A stretch of 64,000 bases of DNA. Source: Pontiellaceae bacterium B12227 (GTDB lineage Bacteria > Verrucomicrobiota > Kiritimatiellia > Kiritimatiellales > Pontiellaceae). Positions 1-6,409 of this stretch are shown here, piece by piece; position 1 is the first letter of the stretch, and every line of letters begins with the position of its first letter. The position numbers and the translations under genes were made by a program. The stretch is from positions 41,361-105,360 of the forward strand of contig JAROAZ010000024.1 in assembly GCA_029432775.1 (NCBI GenBank). The letters run 5' to 3'. The notes below the pieces were generated by a model. That model was not told where the DNA came from and searched no databases. It saw nothing but the letters and a program-made list of their open reading frames with translations.

Positions 1-355
1 ATCCGTTGGCCTTCAGGTGGTCGGGATAATATTGGATGCGGTCGTGCGGAATCTCGTTACGACTGCGCATCGGGAAGGTGCCGTTGGAGATCGAGAGCAT
101 GCCGGTGATCCAGGTGCTGCGGCTTGGTGCGCATACCGGAGCGTTGGCATAGGCGTGCATGTATTGGAAGCCGTCTTTGGCCAGTTGATCAATGTTCGGC
201 GTGTCGGCGTGCGGATTGCCATAGCATCCGACCCAGTCGATGTTGTTGTCTTCACAGGTTAACCAGAGAATATTCGGGCGGTCAGAGGAGGAAGCTCCCA
301 AGGAAGTGAGGGCTGCTGTGGTTGCTGTTGTTCCAATAAATATACGCCTGTTCAT
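1..355 (-). CDS. S1-family sulfatase, N-terminal part (runs off the left edge)
   Basis: Secreted sulfatase, cut by the window edge after about 118 residues. Translation of the minus strand starts at the ATG at 353-355 behind a GGAGAG ribosome site. The first 22 residues carry an NRRIFIG stretch that looks like a Tat signal. The sulfatase core follows: RPNILWLTCEDNN with the metal-binding acidic residues, then DTPNIDQLAKDG, then CAPSRS with Cys75 as the residue expected to become formylglycine. It is the first of five sulfatases in the window but lies away from the main locus, on the opposite strand. The substrate cannot be read from this fragment. Confidence 0.92.
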   Translation of the reverse strand, partial: MNRRIFIGTTATTAALTSLGASSSDRPNILWLTCEDNNIDWVGCYGNPHADTPNIDQLAKDGFQYMHAYANAPVCAPSRSTWITGMLSISNGTFPMRSRNEIPHDRIQYYPDHLKANG

Positions 356-437
356 AAGCTCTCCGGTCAGTAGTTAACACAAAAAGAACGCGCTCCATCC
401 CGTATTGTGGACGGAGTGCGGAAGTTGGGTGGAAGGT

Positions 438-743
438 CTATGCATCTTCAAGAATGGTCAGGGAGACGTCCTCCACCAGGTCGGCAACATCGCTGCTGTA
501 TTGCTTCATGTGTGGCGCTTCCAGGTGCGCGTGCAGGGCTTCAATGGTTTCCCACTTCTCAATGACCGTAACAACCGTTTCGTCTTTCCACTGGGCATCG
601 ATTCCGCTGTCGGTATCGACCGCCGGGATGTATTCAATACAGCCGTTTTCCGCGAGTACGTTGGGCACGTTGGCCTTGAAGATTTTGAGGAATGCGCTGC
701 GCTTGCCCGGTTTTACTCCGATGGATGCGATTACGTGGATCAT
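438..743 (-). CDS. ABM-domain (YgiN-like) putative quinol monooxygenase
   Basis: Small protein of 101 residues with the antibiotic-biosynthesis-monooxygenase fold. It opens with MIHVIASIGVKPGK and has the typical later pattern of an ENGCIEY strand, VTVIEKWE and HLEAPHM. Family members are small cofactor-free oxygenases or stress proteins acting on quinone-like compounds; the substrate here is unknown. The ATG lies one base after the stop of the upstream lipoprotein gene and its AAGGA ribosome site sits in the end of that gene, so the two are probably translated together. Confidence 0.8.
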   Translation of the reverse strand: MIHVIASIGVKPGKRSAFLKIFKANVPNVLAENGCIEYIPAVDTDSGIDAQWKDETVVTVIEKWETIEALHAHLEAPHMKQYSSDVADLVEDVSLTILEDA

Positions 744-744
744 A

Positions 745-1005
745 CTATTTTTCCTTTTTCTTGTTGTCGTTGAAATTCAATGCACCGAACTGATCGGATA
801 CGCTGAGAATATTGTCGCGGGTGGTGGTGTATTCCGACTCGCTGATGATGCCTTTGTCATAGGCCTCTTTCAGGTCGATCAGTTCCTGGCCGATGGTGAT
901 GTGGCGGTTTTGGGTCAGGCTGATCCGGTTAAACAACGCCCCCATGCAGCCGGTCATGGTCAGGGTGGTTAATAGAACCATCGAGAGTTTCAGTATGTTC
1001 TTCAT
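745..1005 (-). CDS. Small lipoprotein with SHOCT-like C-terminus
   Basis: Protein of 86 residues. A lipoprotein signal (hydrophobic stretch ending LTMTGC, lipidated Cys at about residue 20) is followed by a short soluble part. The segment LKEAYDKGIISESEYTTTR has the spacing of a SHOCT domain (short helical motif, L..L...G.I...E). A strong AAAGGAG ribosome site precedes the ATG. The gene stands just upstream of the ABM gene in a short minus-strand run with the LOG gene. Its function is unknown; it is probably anchored in a membrane facing the periplasm. Confidence 0.7.
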   Translation of the reverse strand: MKNILKLSMVLLTTLTMTGCMGALFNRISLTQNRHITIGQELIDLKEAYDKGIISESEYTTTRDNILSVSDQFGALNFNDNKKKEK

Positions 1006-1035
1006 AGTATTCTCCTTTCCAATTTATGGAACGAT

Positions 1036-1761
1036 CTAAGCATAGAACTCCGTAATCACGTCCCACGCTTCTTCGGCTTTGTCGCAGAAAGTCATAATGT
1101 CCAGGTCTTCGGGGCTGATAAGGCCGCACTCGGCCAGATAGTCCCAGTTGATCAGTTTGTTCCAATGATTGGAATCGAACAGGATGACCGGCATGGGATC
1201 GATCTTCCTGGTCTGGATGAGGGTAAGCGATTCAAAAAGTTCATCGAAGGTGCCGAACCCGCCCGGGAAAATAACCACGGCCTTCGCGCGCTGCAGGAAG
1301 TGCATTTTACGCATATGAAAATAGTGGAATTCAAAGTTGAGGCCCGGGGTGACATAGGGGTTGGCCTCCTGTTCAAACGGCAGTTCTATGTTGAGTGAAA
1401 TGGACTTACAGTCCGCTTCATCGGCCCCGCGGTTGCCGGCCTCCATAATGCCGCCGCCTCCGCCGGTGATGACTACATATTCGCATTCGTGATTGGTCTG
1501 GCAGGTGGTGCTGACGAGGTGGGCCAGCTTGCGGGCTTCTTCGTAGTAGGGCACGAGCTCGGCCAGTTTCGGATTCCTGCAGTCGGCGGCGGTTTCCGGT
1601 GAAGGAATGCGGGCGCTGCCGAACAGTACGATGGTGGATTTGACCCCCTCATCGGTCATTGTTACTTCGGGGTGCAGATATTCCAGCTGAAGGCGAACCG
1701 GACGGCAGTACGAGCTGTTCAGGAATGAGATGTTTTCAAATGCTTTAGGCGGTGCAATCAT
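1036..1761 (-). CDS. LOG-family (TIGR00730-type) nucleotide phosphoribohydrolase
   Basis: Cytoplasmic Rossmann-fold protein of 241 residues. GSARIPSP near residue 48, VVITGGGGGIMEAGNRGA in the middle and PGGFGTFDELFESLTLIQ are the phosphate-binding and catalytic signatures of the LOG family, once called lysine decarboxylase-like. Characterised members release ribose-5-phosphate from nucleoside monophosphates (cytokinin activation in some organisms, AMP or purine turnover in others); which of these applies is not visible. The ATG has an AAGGAGAACGT ribosome site. One copy of the 15-bp palindrome lies inside at 1160-1174. Confidence 0.85.
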   Translation of the reverse strand: MIAPPKAFENISFLNSSYCRPVRLQLEYLHPEVTMTDEGVKSTIVLFGSARIPSPETAADCRNPKLAELVPYYEEARKLAHLVSTTCQTNHECEYVVITGGGGGIMEAGNRGADEADCKSISLNIELPFEQEANPYVTPGLNFEFHYFHMRKMHFLQRAKAVVIFPGGFGTFDELFESLTLIQTRKIDPMPVILFDSNHWNKLINWDYLAECGLISPEDLDIMTFCDKAEEAWDVITEFYA

Positions 1762-1792
1762 ACGTTCTCCTTAATGTTCAGATCTATCTATA

Positions 1793-1871
1793 CCACGAAG
1801 GCTCAACGTGCACAAAGTTACACTGTGCTCGTTTGAACCGTTGCTTGGTACCCTTTGTGTCCTGGTGGTTT
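1793..1871. repeat. Imperfect inverted repeat, CACGAAGG/CACAAAG family
   Basis: The intergenic stretch between lemA and the LOG gene is a long imperfect inverted repeat. The left arm has CCACGAAGG and CACAAAG, the right arm CTTTGTGTCCTGGTGG. The same words recur at 20631-20688, 44521-44600 and 46965-47035, so this is a dispersed family. It may act as a transcript-end hairpin. Confidence 0.6.
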
Positions 1872-2430
1872 ATTCCTTTGCTAAGCTGATCTTCGGGGTT
1901 TCCCGGACTACCGGATCGACATTGAAAAAGTCGTGGGGTTTAAAACCGAATCCATGGGCGATCAGGTTGCTCGGGAAGGCTTCCATCTTATTTTGATAAT
2001 CGCGGACGTTGCCGTTGTAGAACCGCCGGGCGGCCTGAATGCGGTCTTCCGTATTCACGAGCTCTTCCTGTAACTGCATAAAGTTTTTATCCGCCTTCAG
2101 GTCGGGGTAGGCTTCGGCAATGGCGATCAATTTCTGTACACCGGCCACCAGCTGTTTTTCAGTGGATTCCTGATGATGCACGTTGCCGTGGTCGGCCCGG
2201 CATTCGTTTCGTAACGCAATCACCCGTGCCAGCGTTTCCTGCTCATGTTTGGCGTAGCCTTTCACCGTGGAAACCAGATTCGGGATCAGTTCGTATCGGC
2301 GTTGCAGCTCGGTGTCTACATCACTCCACGATTCGGATATGTGATTCCGCAGCGCCACCAGCGTATTATAGGTCGTGACCGCATATATGATCGGCAGTAG
2401 ACAAATAACTAGAACAATAATCAGACCCAT
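1870..2430 (-). CDS. lemA: LemA family protein
   Basis: Membrane-anchored protein of 186 residues, the usual length for LemA. One N-terminal hydrophobic helix (about residues 2-18) is followed by YNTLVALRNHISESWSDVD and LQRRYELIPNLVSTVKGYA, the conserved LemA signature, and then a long helical domain. An AAAGGAAC ribosome site precedes the ATG. Its function in bacteria is unsettled. The upstream neighbour on the same strand is a membrane-anchored hypothetical, a pairing often seen for LemA genes. Confidence 0.92.
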   Translation of the reverse strand: MGLIIVLVICLLPIIYAVTTYNTLVALRNHISESWSDVDTELQRRYELIPNLVSTVKGYAKHEQETLARVIALRNECRADHGNVHHQESTEKQLVAGVQKLIAIAEAYPDLKADKNFMQLQEELVNTEDRIQAARRFYNGNVRDYQNKMEAFPSNLIAHGFGFKPHDFFNVDPVVRETPKISLAKE

Positions 2431-2448
2431 TGTGTTCCTTTGTTTTTG

Positions 2449-2527
2449 GACAGGATAACAGGATAGACAGGATTTAAAAATCTCTTTACCGGGTTCTGCG
2501 CCATCCTGACAATCCTGTTATCCTGTC
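2449..2527. repeat. Inverted repeat, GACAGGATAACAGGAT family
   Basis: The left arm GACAGGATAACAGGAT at 2449-2464 pairs with ATCCTGTTATCCTGTC at 2512-2527, separated by about 47 bases. The element fills the gap between lemA and the next minus-strand gene, and the stop codon of that gene (2526-2528) lies in the right arm. Words of this kind are a common dispersed repeat of Gram-negative genomes; a terminator or RNA-stability role is possible. Confidence 0.7.
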
Positions 2528-3182
2528 AAAATAAATAGTCCGGCATCAGCGTTCGGATTTCGATGAGGCGGTGAAGGTGAGGCTCAATCTCTTCCACTTT
2601 CAGACAGCTGTTGTAGCCGATCGCCAACATGTTCTGGTCGACCTCGATATTAATATCCGGGTGGTCCAGCAGGTACTGGATCATTCGGGCATTACAGAAG
2701 TCGTACGCGAACTTTTTGTCCTTTGCGCGTACCACAAATTTTTTGGAGAACTCGTGCGATTCAAAATCAATATCGTCATACCCGACGGCCTGCGCAATTT
2801 TGGAGAAGAAGCTCTCTTTGGCAATCGTTAGCTCTTCAAAGTATTTCGGGAGCGTCAGGATAAAGAAGGAGAAATGGTGATGATGGGTTTTTCTTTTTCC
2901 ATCGGAGTCGCGGGAGTGGGTTTCGTAGTGATAGTCAAAGACCGTAATATCCTGCTCCTGATAGCGGCCGCTCATAATATTATAGGCATACCGGTTGGAA
3001 CCCTGCCGCAACTTATCAAGGAAAGAAAAGCGGTCGGCCAGCTGATAGTTCCGCTCGTGGTTAAAGTCGAGACCCAGCTTCTCCGAAAGCAGGGTCATGG
3101 CATCGCGCCGCTTTTTTCCCGCATAAAGCCCCCAGACCATTGCCCCGATAATACAGATGACTACAATGATTGCTCCGCCCAT
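2526..3182 (-). CDS. Membrane-anchored hypothetical, DUF3137-like
   Basis: Protein of 218 residues with a single N-terminal membrane helix (about residues 3-20, then GKKRRD on the cytoplasmic side) and a soluble domain. The part around YQEQDITVFDYHYETHSRD and the His run THHHHFSFFILTLP recall DUF3137 proteins, which often neighbour LemA; this assignment is by general resemblance only. A strong AAGGAG ribosome site precedes the ATG. The C-terminal end ALF-type sequence PDYLF and its stop lie in the GACAGGAT repeat, so the last residues may be repeat-derived. Confidence 0.6.
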   Translation of the reverse strand: MGGAIIVVICIIGAMVWGLYAGKKRRDAMTLLSEKLGLDFNHERNYQLADRFSFLDKLRQGSNRYAYNIMSGRYQEQDITVFDYHYETHSRDSDGKRKTHHHHFSFFILTLPKYFEELTIAKESFFSKIAQAVGYDDIDFESHEFSKKFVVRAKDKKFAYDFCNARMIQYLLDHPDINIEVDQNMLAIGYNSCLKVEEIEPHLHRLIEIRTLMPDYLF

Positions 3183-3270
3183 AATAAAACTCCTTAAAAA
3201 TTGGATTCATTTAATCGGTTTGCGCACTGGAATCCCATCCTATTTTCAATGCGATTGGCTCAGGAGGGGG

Positions 3271-4359
3271 CTATTCCTTTTCGAAGACATAAAAGCCGGG
3301 GTTTTGCCCGCGCAGTGTAACATCTCCACTCATCCATTCCATAAAGAGATAGGACTTGCCGTCGATCTCTCTGATGGAATATCTGCTGAGCGTATTTTCT
3401 GAGCGCAAGCGCCCGTTGGACCATTTCCAATGATTGGACGTGGTTCCTGCGGGGAGGAAGGTGAGTTCTTTGATGAATAGATCTTCTGTCCATGACTGCC
3501 GGGCCGGGTTGAAGGAATCGATTGAGTCAATGAAGTCAACGGCAATCCATTTCCCTATAATGGCGGGATCATCCTTAAAGGGGAAGCCGGGGAGATCTCT
3601 CGGTCTGAAAACAATGATCTGGGTAACGCGGCCGTCCGCAGTCCATAACCGGATGCCTTTAGAGGGCCACTCGGCAATAACGCATCCGTTTCGTGTCCAT
3701 ACAAATTCAGGTTCGCCATAAACCCCGCACGCATCTTCATATAGGATTCCGGGTTTTATGCCGTCCGCAGTTCCTCCCGAAATGCCTCGGTTGAAGCGTA
3801 TCTCACGACACACGCCTTCGTCCGTCACGACGATATCCAGAAAAGGAACCGAGTCCCAGCGAAGCAGCCAGTCAGGGTGATTGGGTTGAGGTGCTCCGTG
3901 TTTCCGGATGAGAGCCTCCCGGGTCATCCCGATTGAGAAGTTCTCTAAACCGACTCCTTCCATGATGAGCCGGCTGGGGGCCGCATCGGGAGTTTCTCCG
4001 GAAAGCCAGTGGGAGGAAAAGGGATCGTTCATCCATATGAAAACAAACAGAAAGGTCAGGAGTCCGATCAGGATGAGAAATCCAGTCTTTCGGGGTGGCG
4101 TTAACGCGTTGCTTCGAGGGGATCCCATCAAGGGCGTCACAGCGCTGTAGGATTCCGGCGGGTCCAGTTCGGTCAGGATGGTTTCGAGCAGCTCTGTTGT
4201 TGGAGTTCCGCTGGAGCGGGTTTCCAACGCCCCGTGGATGTGAGTTTCCAATGATTGGATAATCTCACGCTTTTCGTCTGCGGGTAAGTCGCCCAGATGC
4301 TGCTGCACCGCAGCAAGATGATCCTGAATGCGTTTCTTTAATTCATCGGTAAGGGTCAT
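3271..4359 (-). CDS. HAAS-domain membrane protein paired with PadR regulator
   Basis: Protein of 362 residues. Residues 1-75 are a helical HAAS/DUF1700-type domain (DELKKRIQDHL, then LPADEKREIIQSLETHI), which typically sits next to PadR regulators. A membrane helix follows at about 91-110 (FLILIGLLTFLFVFIWM). The C-terminal 100 residues, IIGKWIAVDFIDSIDSFNP through SGDVTLRGQNPGFYVFEKE, resemble a domain found at the end of some Firmicute BlaR1/M56-type proteins. The ATG overlaps the padR stop by four bases (ATGA), which points to coupled translation. It is probably a sensor or effector controlled with PadR; the ligand is unknown. Confidence 0.65.
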   Translation of the reverse strand: MTLTDELKKRIQDHLAAVQQHLGDLPADEKREIIQSLETHIHGALETRSSGTPTTELLETILTELDPPESYSAVTPLMGSPRSNALTPPRKTGFLILIGLLTFLFVFIWMNDPFSSHWLSGETPDAAPSRLIMEGVGLENFSIGMTREALIRKHGAPQPNHPDWLLRWDSVPFLDIVVTDEGVCREIRFNRGISGGTADGIKPGILYEDACGVYGEPEFVWTRNGCVIAEWPSKGIRLWTADGRVTQIIVFRPRDLPGFPFKDDPAIIGKWIAVDFIDSIDSFNPARQSWTEDLFIKELTFLPAGTTSNHWKWSNGRLRSENTLSRYSIREIDGKSYLFMEWMSGDVTLRGQNPGFYVFEKE

Positions 4360-4697
4360 TTTTCATCTCCGGGGTTGCCCCGTTTAAGTTTATCGATACC
4401 AACCTGCAGGTTGGTCCAGTAGAGGTTCATTTCCTCAACGCGCTGCCGTCCGAGGGCGGTGAGCGAGAAATAGCGGCGCGGCGGGCCGGAGCTGGACGGT
4501 TTCACCTGCACCTTTAAATAGCCGTCTTTGCGCAGGCGGCTGAGAATCGGGTAGACCGTGCTATCGGTCACAACGAGTTCTTCAATCTGCTGAAGCGACT
4601 GCAGGATTTCATACCCATAACTCTCGCCATGCTGCAGCAGGTTCAGGATGCAGAATTCCATCAAACCTTTTCTAAGTTGGGTTACCCATGTGCTCAT
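4356..4697 (-). CDS. PadR-family transcriptional regulator
   Basis: Winged-helix repressor of 113 residues from the ATG at 4695-4697. I chose this start over a GTG 12 bases upstream because a GGAG site lies six bases before it. The PadR signature is clear: LRKGLMEFCILNLLQHGESYGYEI, then DSTVYPILSRLRKDGYL, then GPPRRYFSLTALGR, followed by a C-terminal dimer helix. It is the first gene of a two-gene unit with the HAAS protein. PadR proteins usually repress their own operon, and a dyad that could be the operator lies just upstream at 4721-4747. Confidence 0.9.
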   Translation of the reverse strand: MSTWVTQLRKGLMEFCILNLLQHGESYGYEILQSLQQIEELVVTDSTVYPILSRLRKDGYLKVQVKPSSSGPPRRYFSLTALGRQRVEEMNLYWTNLQVGIDKLKRGNPGDEK

Positions 4698-4720
4698 ACA
4701 AATCTCCACTACTACGCAAA

Positions 4721-4747
4721 GCAGTATACTGGTATGCGGAGTACTGC
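4721..4747. promoter_or_regulatory. Candidate PadR operator (inverted repeat)
   Basis: GCAGTA at 4721-4726 and TACTGC at 4742-4747 form a perfect six-base dyad in the divergent gap between padR (minus) and dus (plus). The internal TATACT could form part of a promoter. An autoregulatory operator is the simple reading; this is inferred from position and symmetry only. Confidence 0.4.
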
Positions 4748-4807
4748 AAGGAAAAATTTCGGTGCGGTGTTTACATCCGGCTTCGGGTGGGAAATATTCC
4801 CTGCCCG

Positions 4808-5878
4808 ATGCAAATGAAACCCTTACAGTTTGGAAGCGTCACAATCGACTGTCCGGTCGTACTCGCGCCTATGGCGGGGTACACCGATGCGGCGATGCGG
4901 ACCCTGTGCCTGGAGCACGGGGCCGGAGCGGTCTATACGGAGCTGACCAGTGCAGAGGGGATTCGCCGCGATTCGCAGAATACGTTTGCAGTGCTGAAAA
5001 CCTCGGGCAACGAGCATCCGATTGCCGGGCACATATTCGGGCGCGATCCGGAAGCGATGGCCGAAGCGGCAAAATATGTGGAAGAAACCGGCCTGTTTGA
5101 CTGGATTGATCTCAATTGCGGATGCCCCGTCAAAAAGGTGGTCTCGCGCGGAGCCGGCGCCGCATTGCTGAAAGATCTTCCAGCCCTTGGAAACCTGATT
5201 TCCACCGTTCGGAAGTCCGTTTCGCTTCCGGTTACGGTGAAAACCCGCATCGGGTTTAATCACGATTTTGCCGACCACCTGGAAATCGGCCGGGTGGTGG
5301 AGGAGAGCGGGGCGGATATGATTGCCGTGCATGCCCGCTTGGCCAAAAACTTCCACGGCGGTGATCCCGACTGGGAAAAGCTGGGCGAAATGAAGCAGGC
5401 GCTGAACATTCCAGTCATTGGAAACGGTGGTGTGAATTCGGTGGCCGATGCCGAGCAGATGGTGGATGTATCCGGGGTGGACGGCGTCATGATCGGCCGC
5501 GGGGCCATTGGAAATCCGTGGATTTTTGATGAAATTCGGCGGGGCAGGCGGGACGCCTGCGATACGGGTACTGTACCGCAGGCGTCCCGCCTGCTCGAGC
5601 GCAGGGCAATGATGGCCGAACACCTGAAACGACTGGTTCTGCTGAATGAATCCAAACAGGAGGTTTCGTCGCGCGCTGTAAAATATACGGCCGAAGAAGC
5701 GGCCTGCATCCAATTCCGCACGCATATTCCCTATTATGTGAAGGGGTTGTTTGATAAGAAGCAGTTGCTGATAAAGCTCGCGAGCCTTTTAACGGTCGAC
5801 GCAATCATGGACGAAGTGGATAACCTCTTCGAAAAGAATATAAACCCTCGCAGAGGCGCAGAGAGCGCTGAGGGGTAA
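4808..5878 (+). CDS. dusB: tRNA-dihydrouridine synthase (DusB/NifR3 type)
   Basis: FMN enzyme reducing uridines in the tRNA D-loop, 356 residues from the ATG of MQMKPLQFGS. Family marks: VVLAPMAGYTDAAMR, YTELTSAEGI, LNCGCPVKKVVSRGAGAALL with the catalytic Cys, VKTRIGF, VHARLAKNF, VIGNGGVNS and IGRGAIGNPWIF. The reading frame continues upstream to 4688, but that part overlaps padR and lacks family similarity. Two oddities: residues from about 246 (GRRDACDTGTVPQASRLLE) are encoded by an inserted palindromic element, and the last residues NPRRGAESAEG come from a CGCAGAG intergenic repeat. Two 15-bp palindromes also lie inside. DusB rather than another Dus subtype is likely but not proven. Confidence 0.88.
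   Translation: MQMKPLQFGSVTIDCPVVLAPMAGYTDAAMRTLCLEHGAGAVYTELTSAEGIRRDSQNTFAVLKTSGNEHPIAGHIFGRDPEAMAEAAKYVEETGLFDWIDLNCGCPVKKVVSRGAGAALLKDLPALGNLISTVRKSVSLPVTVKTRIGFNHDFADHLEIGRVVEESGADMIAVHARLAKNFHGGDPDWEKLGEMKQALNIPVIGNGGVNSVADAEQMVDVSGVDGVMIGRGAIGNPWIFDEIRRGRRDACDTGTVPQASRLLERRAMMAEHLKRLVLLNESKQEVSSRAVKYTAEEAACIQFRTHIPYYVKGLFDKKQLLIKLASLLTVDAIMDEVDNLFEKNINPRRGAESAEG
5544..5594. repeat. Palindromic element inserted in frame in dus
   Basis: Arms of 22 bases, 5544-5565 (starting GCAGGCGGGACGCCTGCG) and 5573-5594 (ending GCGTCCCGCCTGC), pair with one mismatch around a seven-base loop. The element is 51 bases, a multiple of three, and keeps the dus frame open, adding 17 residues after NPWIFDEI. 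The left arm recurs at 63940 in non-coding DNA at the right window end, so this is a dispersed element. Confidence 0.85.
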
Positions 5879-5917
5879 TGAATAATTCGTCTTTGCGGGC
5901 TCTGCGGCTCTGCGAGG
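5847..5917. repeat. Inverted repeat, CGCAGAG family, copy 1
   Basis: CCTCGCAGAGGCGCAGAG (5847-5864) pairs with CTCTGCGGCTCTGCGAGG (5900-5917) with one mismatch. The left arm encodes the C-terminal tail of dus and includes its stop region. A second copy lies at 6317-6377 in front of uvrA. Confidence 0.8.
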
Positions 5918-5946
5918 AATACTAAAGTAGAAAAGTTTGGTGAATC

Positions 5947-6207
5947 ATGAGTGAAGAACTTGAAATGAATGTCGGCACCCAGCCTCTGGATGCCATTATG
6001 ACAGAAAAGAATATCAAAAATAATGATCTGGTGGACATCGCTCCGCCCGGATTTATTACGCATAAACAGATCCAGAAAGGCCGTAAAGGCCGGCGCCTGA
6101 CGATGCACATGCAGCAGAAGGTGATGGATGCGCTGAACATTTACAGCAAGCCCGATTCGTATGAGTGGGAAGAGCTGTTCACCTATCGTGGGAAAAAACC
6201 TTTGTAA
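5947..6207 (+). CDS. Small conserved-looking hypothetical protein
   Basis: Protein of 86 residues, charged, without a signal or membrane segment. The middle, ITHKQIQKGRKGRRLTMHMQ followed by QKVMDALN, is rich in Lys and Arg and has the rhythm of a small helix-turn-helix nucleic-acid-binding protein. This is only an impression. A perfect Rho-independent terminator follows directly, which supports it as a real, separately ended transcript. I do not recognise the family. Confidence 0.6.
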   Translation: MSEELEMNVGTQPLDAIMTEKNIKNNDLVDIAPPGFITHKQIQKGRKGRRLTMHMQQKVMDALNIYSKPDSYEWEELFTYRGKKPL

Positions 6208-6230
6208 GGAATCCCTTTTTCAAACGATCT

Positions 6231-6272
6231 GAAAGCAGCGAATGAGTTATTATTCGCTGCTTTCTCTTTTTT
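6231..6272 (+). terminator. Rho-independent terminator
   Basis: GAAAGCAGCGAAT (6231-6243) pairs perfectly with ATTCGCTGCTTTC (6252-6264) around an eight-base loop and is followed by TCTTTTTT. It ends the small gene at 5947-6207. Confidence 0.9.
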
Positions 6273-6316
6273 AAAAAGGGCAACTCTGGGTAGAGTCCTT
6301 TTCAGCGGTATTTTAT

Positions 6317-6377
6317 CTCGCAGAGACGCGGAGAACGCAGAGGTTTCTTTGCTCAGCGAATTCTGCGTCTCTGCGAG
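6317..6377. repeat. Inverted repeat, CGCAGAG family, copy 2
   Basis: CTCGCAGAGACGC (6317-6329) pairs perfectly with GCGTCTCTGCGAG (6365-6377). It lies between the terminator at 6231-6272 and uvrA and is the same family as the copy at 5847-5917. Confidence 0.8.
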
Positions 6378-6409
6378 GAATTCCCGATATTCAGGTTTTG
6401 GAGAAGTTT

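Noticed and set aside
4823..5725. A 300-codon minus-strand frame inside dus, and similar long antisense frames in uvrA (6455-7744, 7745-8911)
   Set aside because: Codon-pattern shadows of GC-rich genes; no ribosome sites, no family match, and the plus-strand genes are certain.
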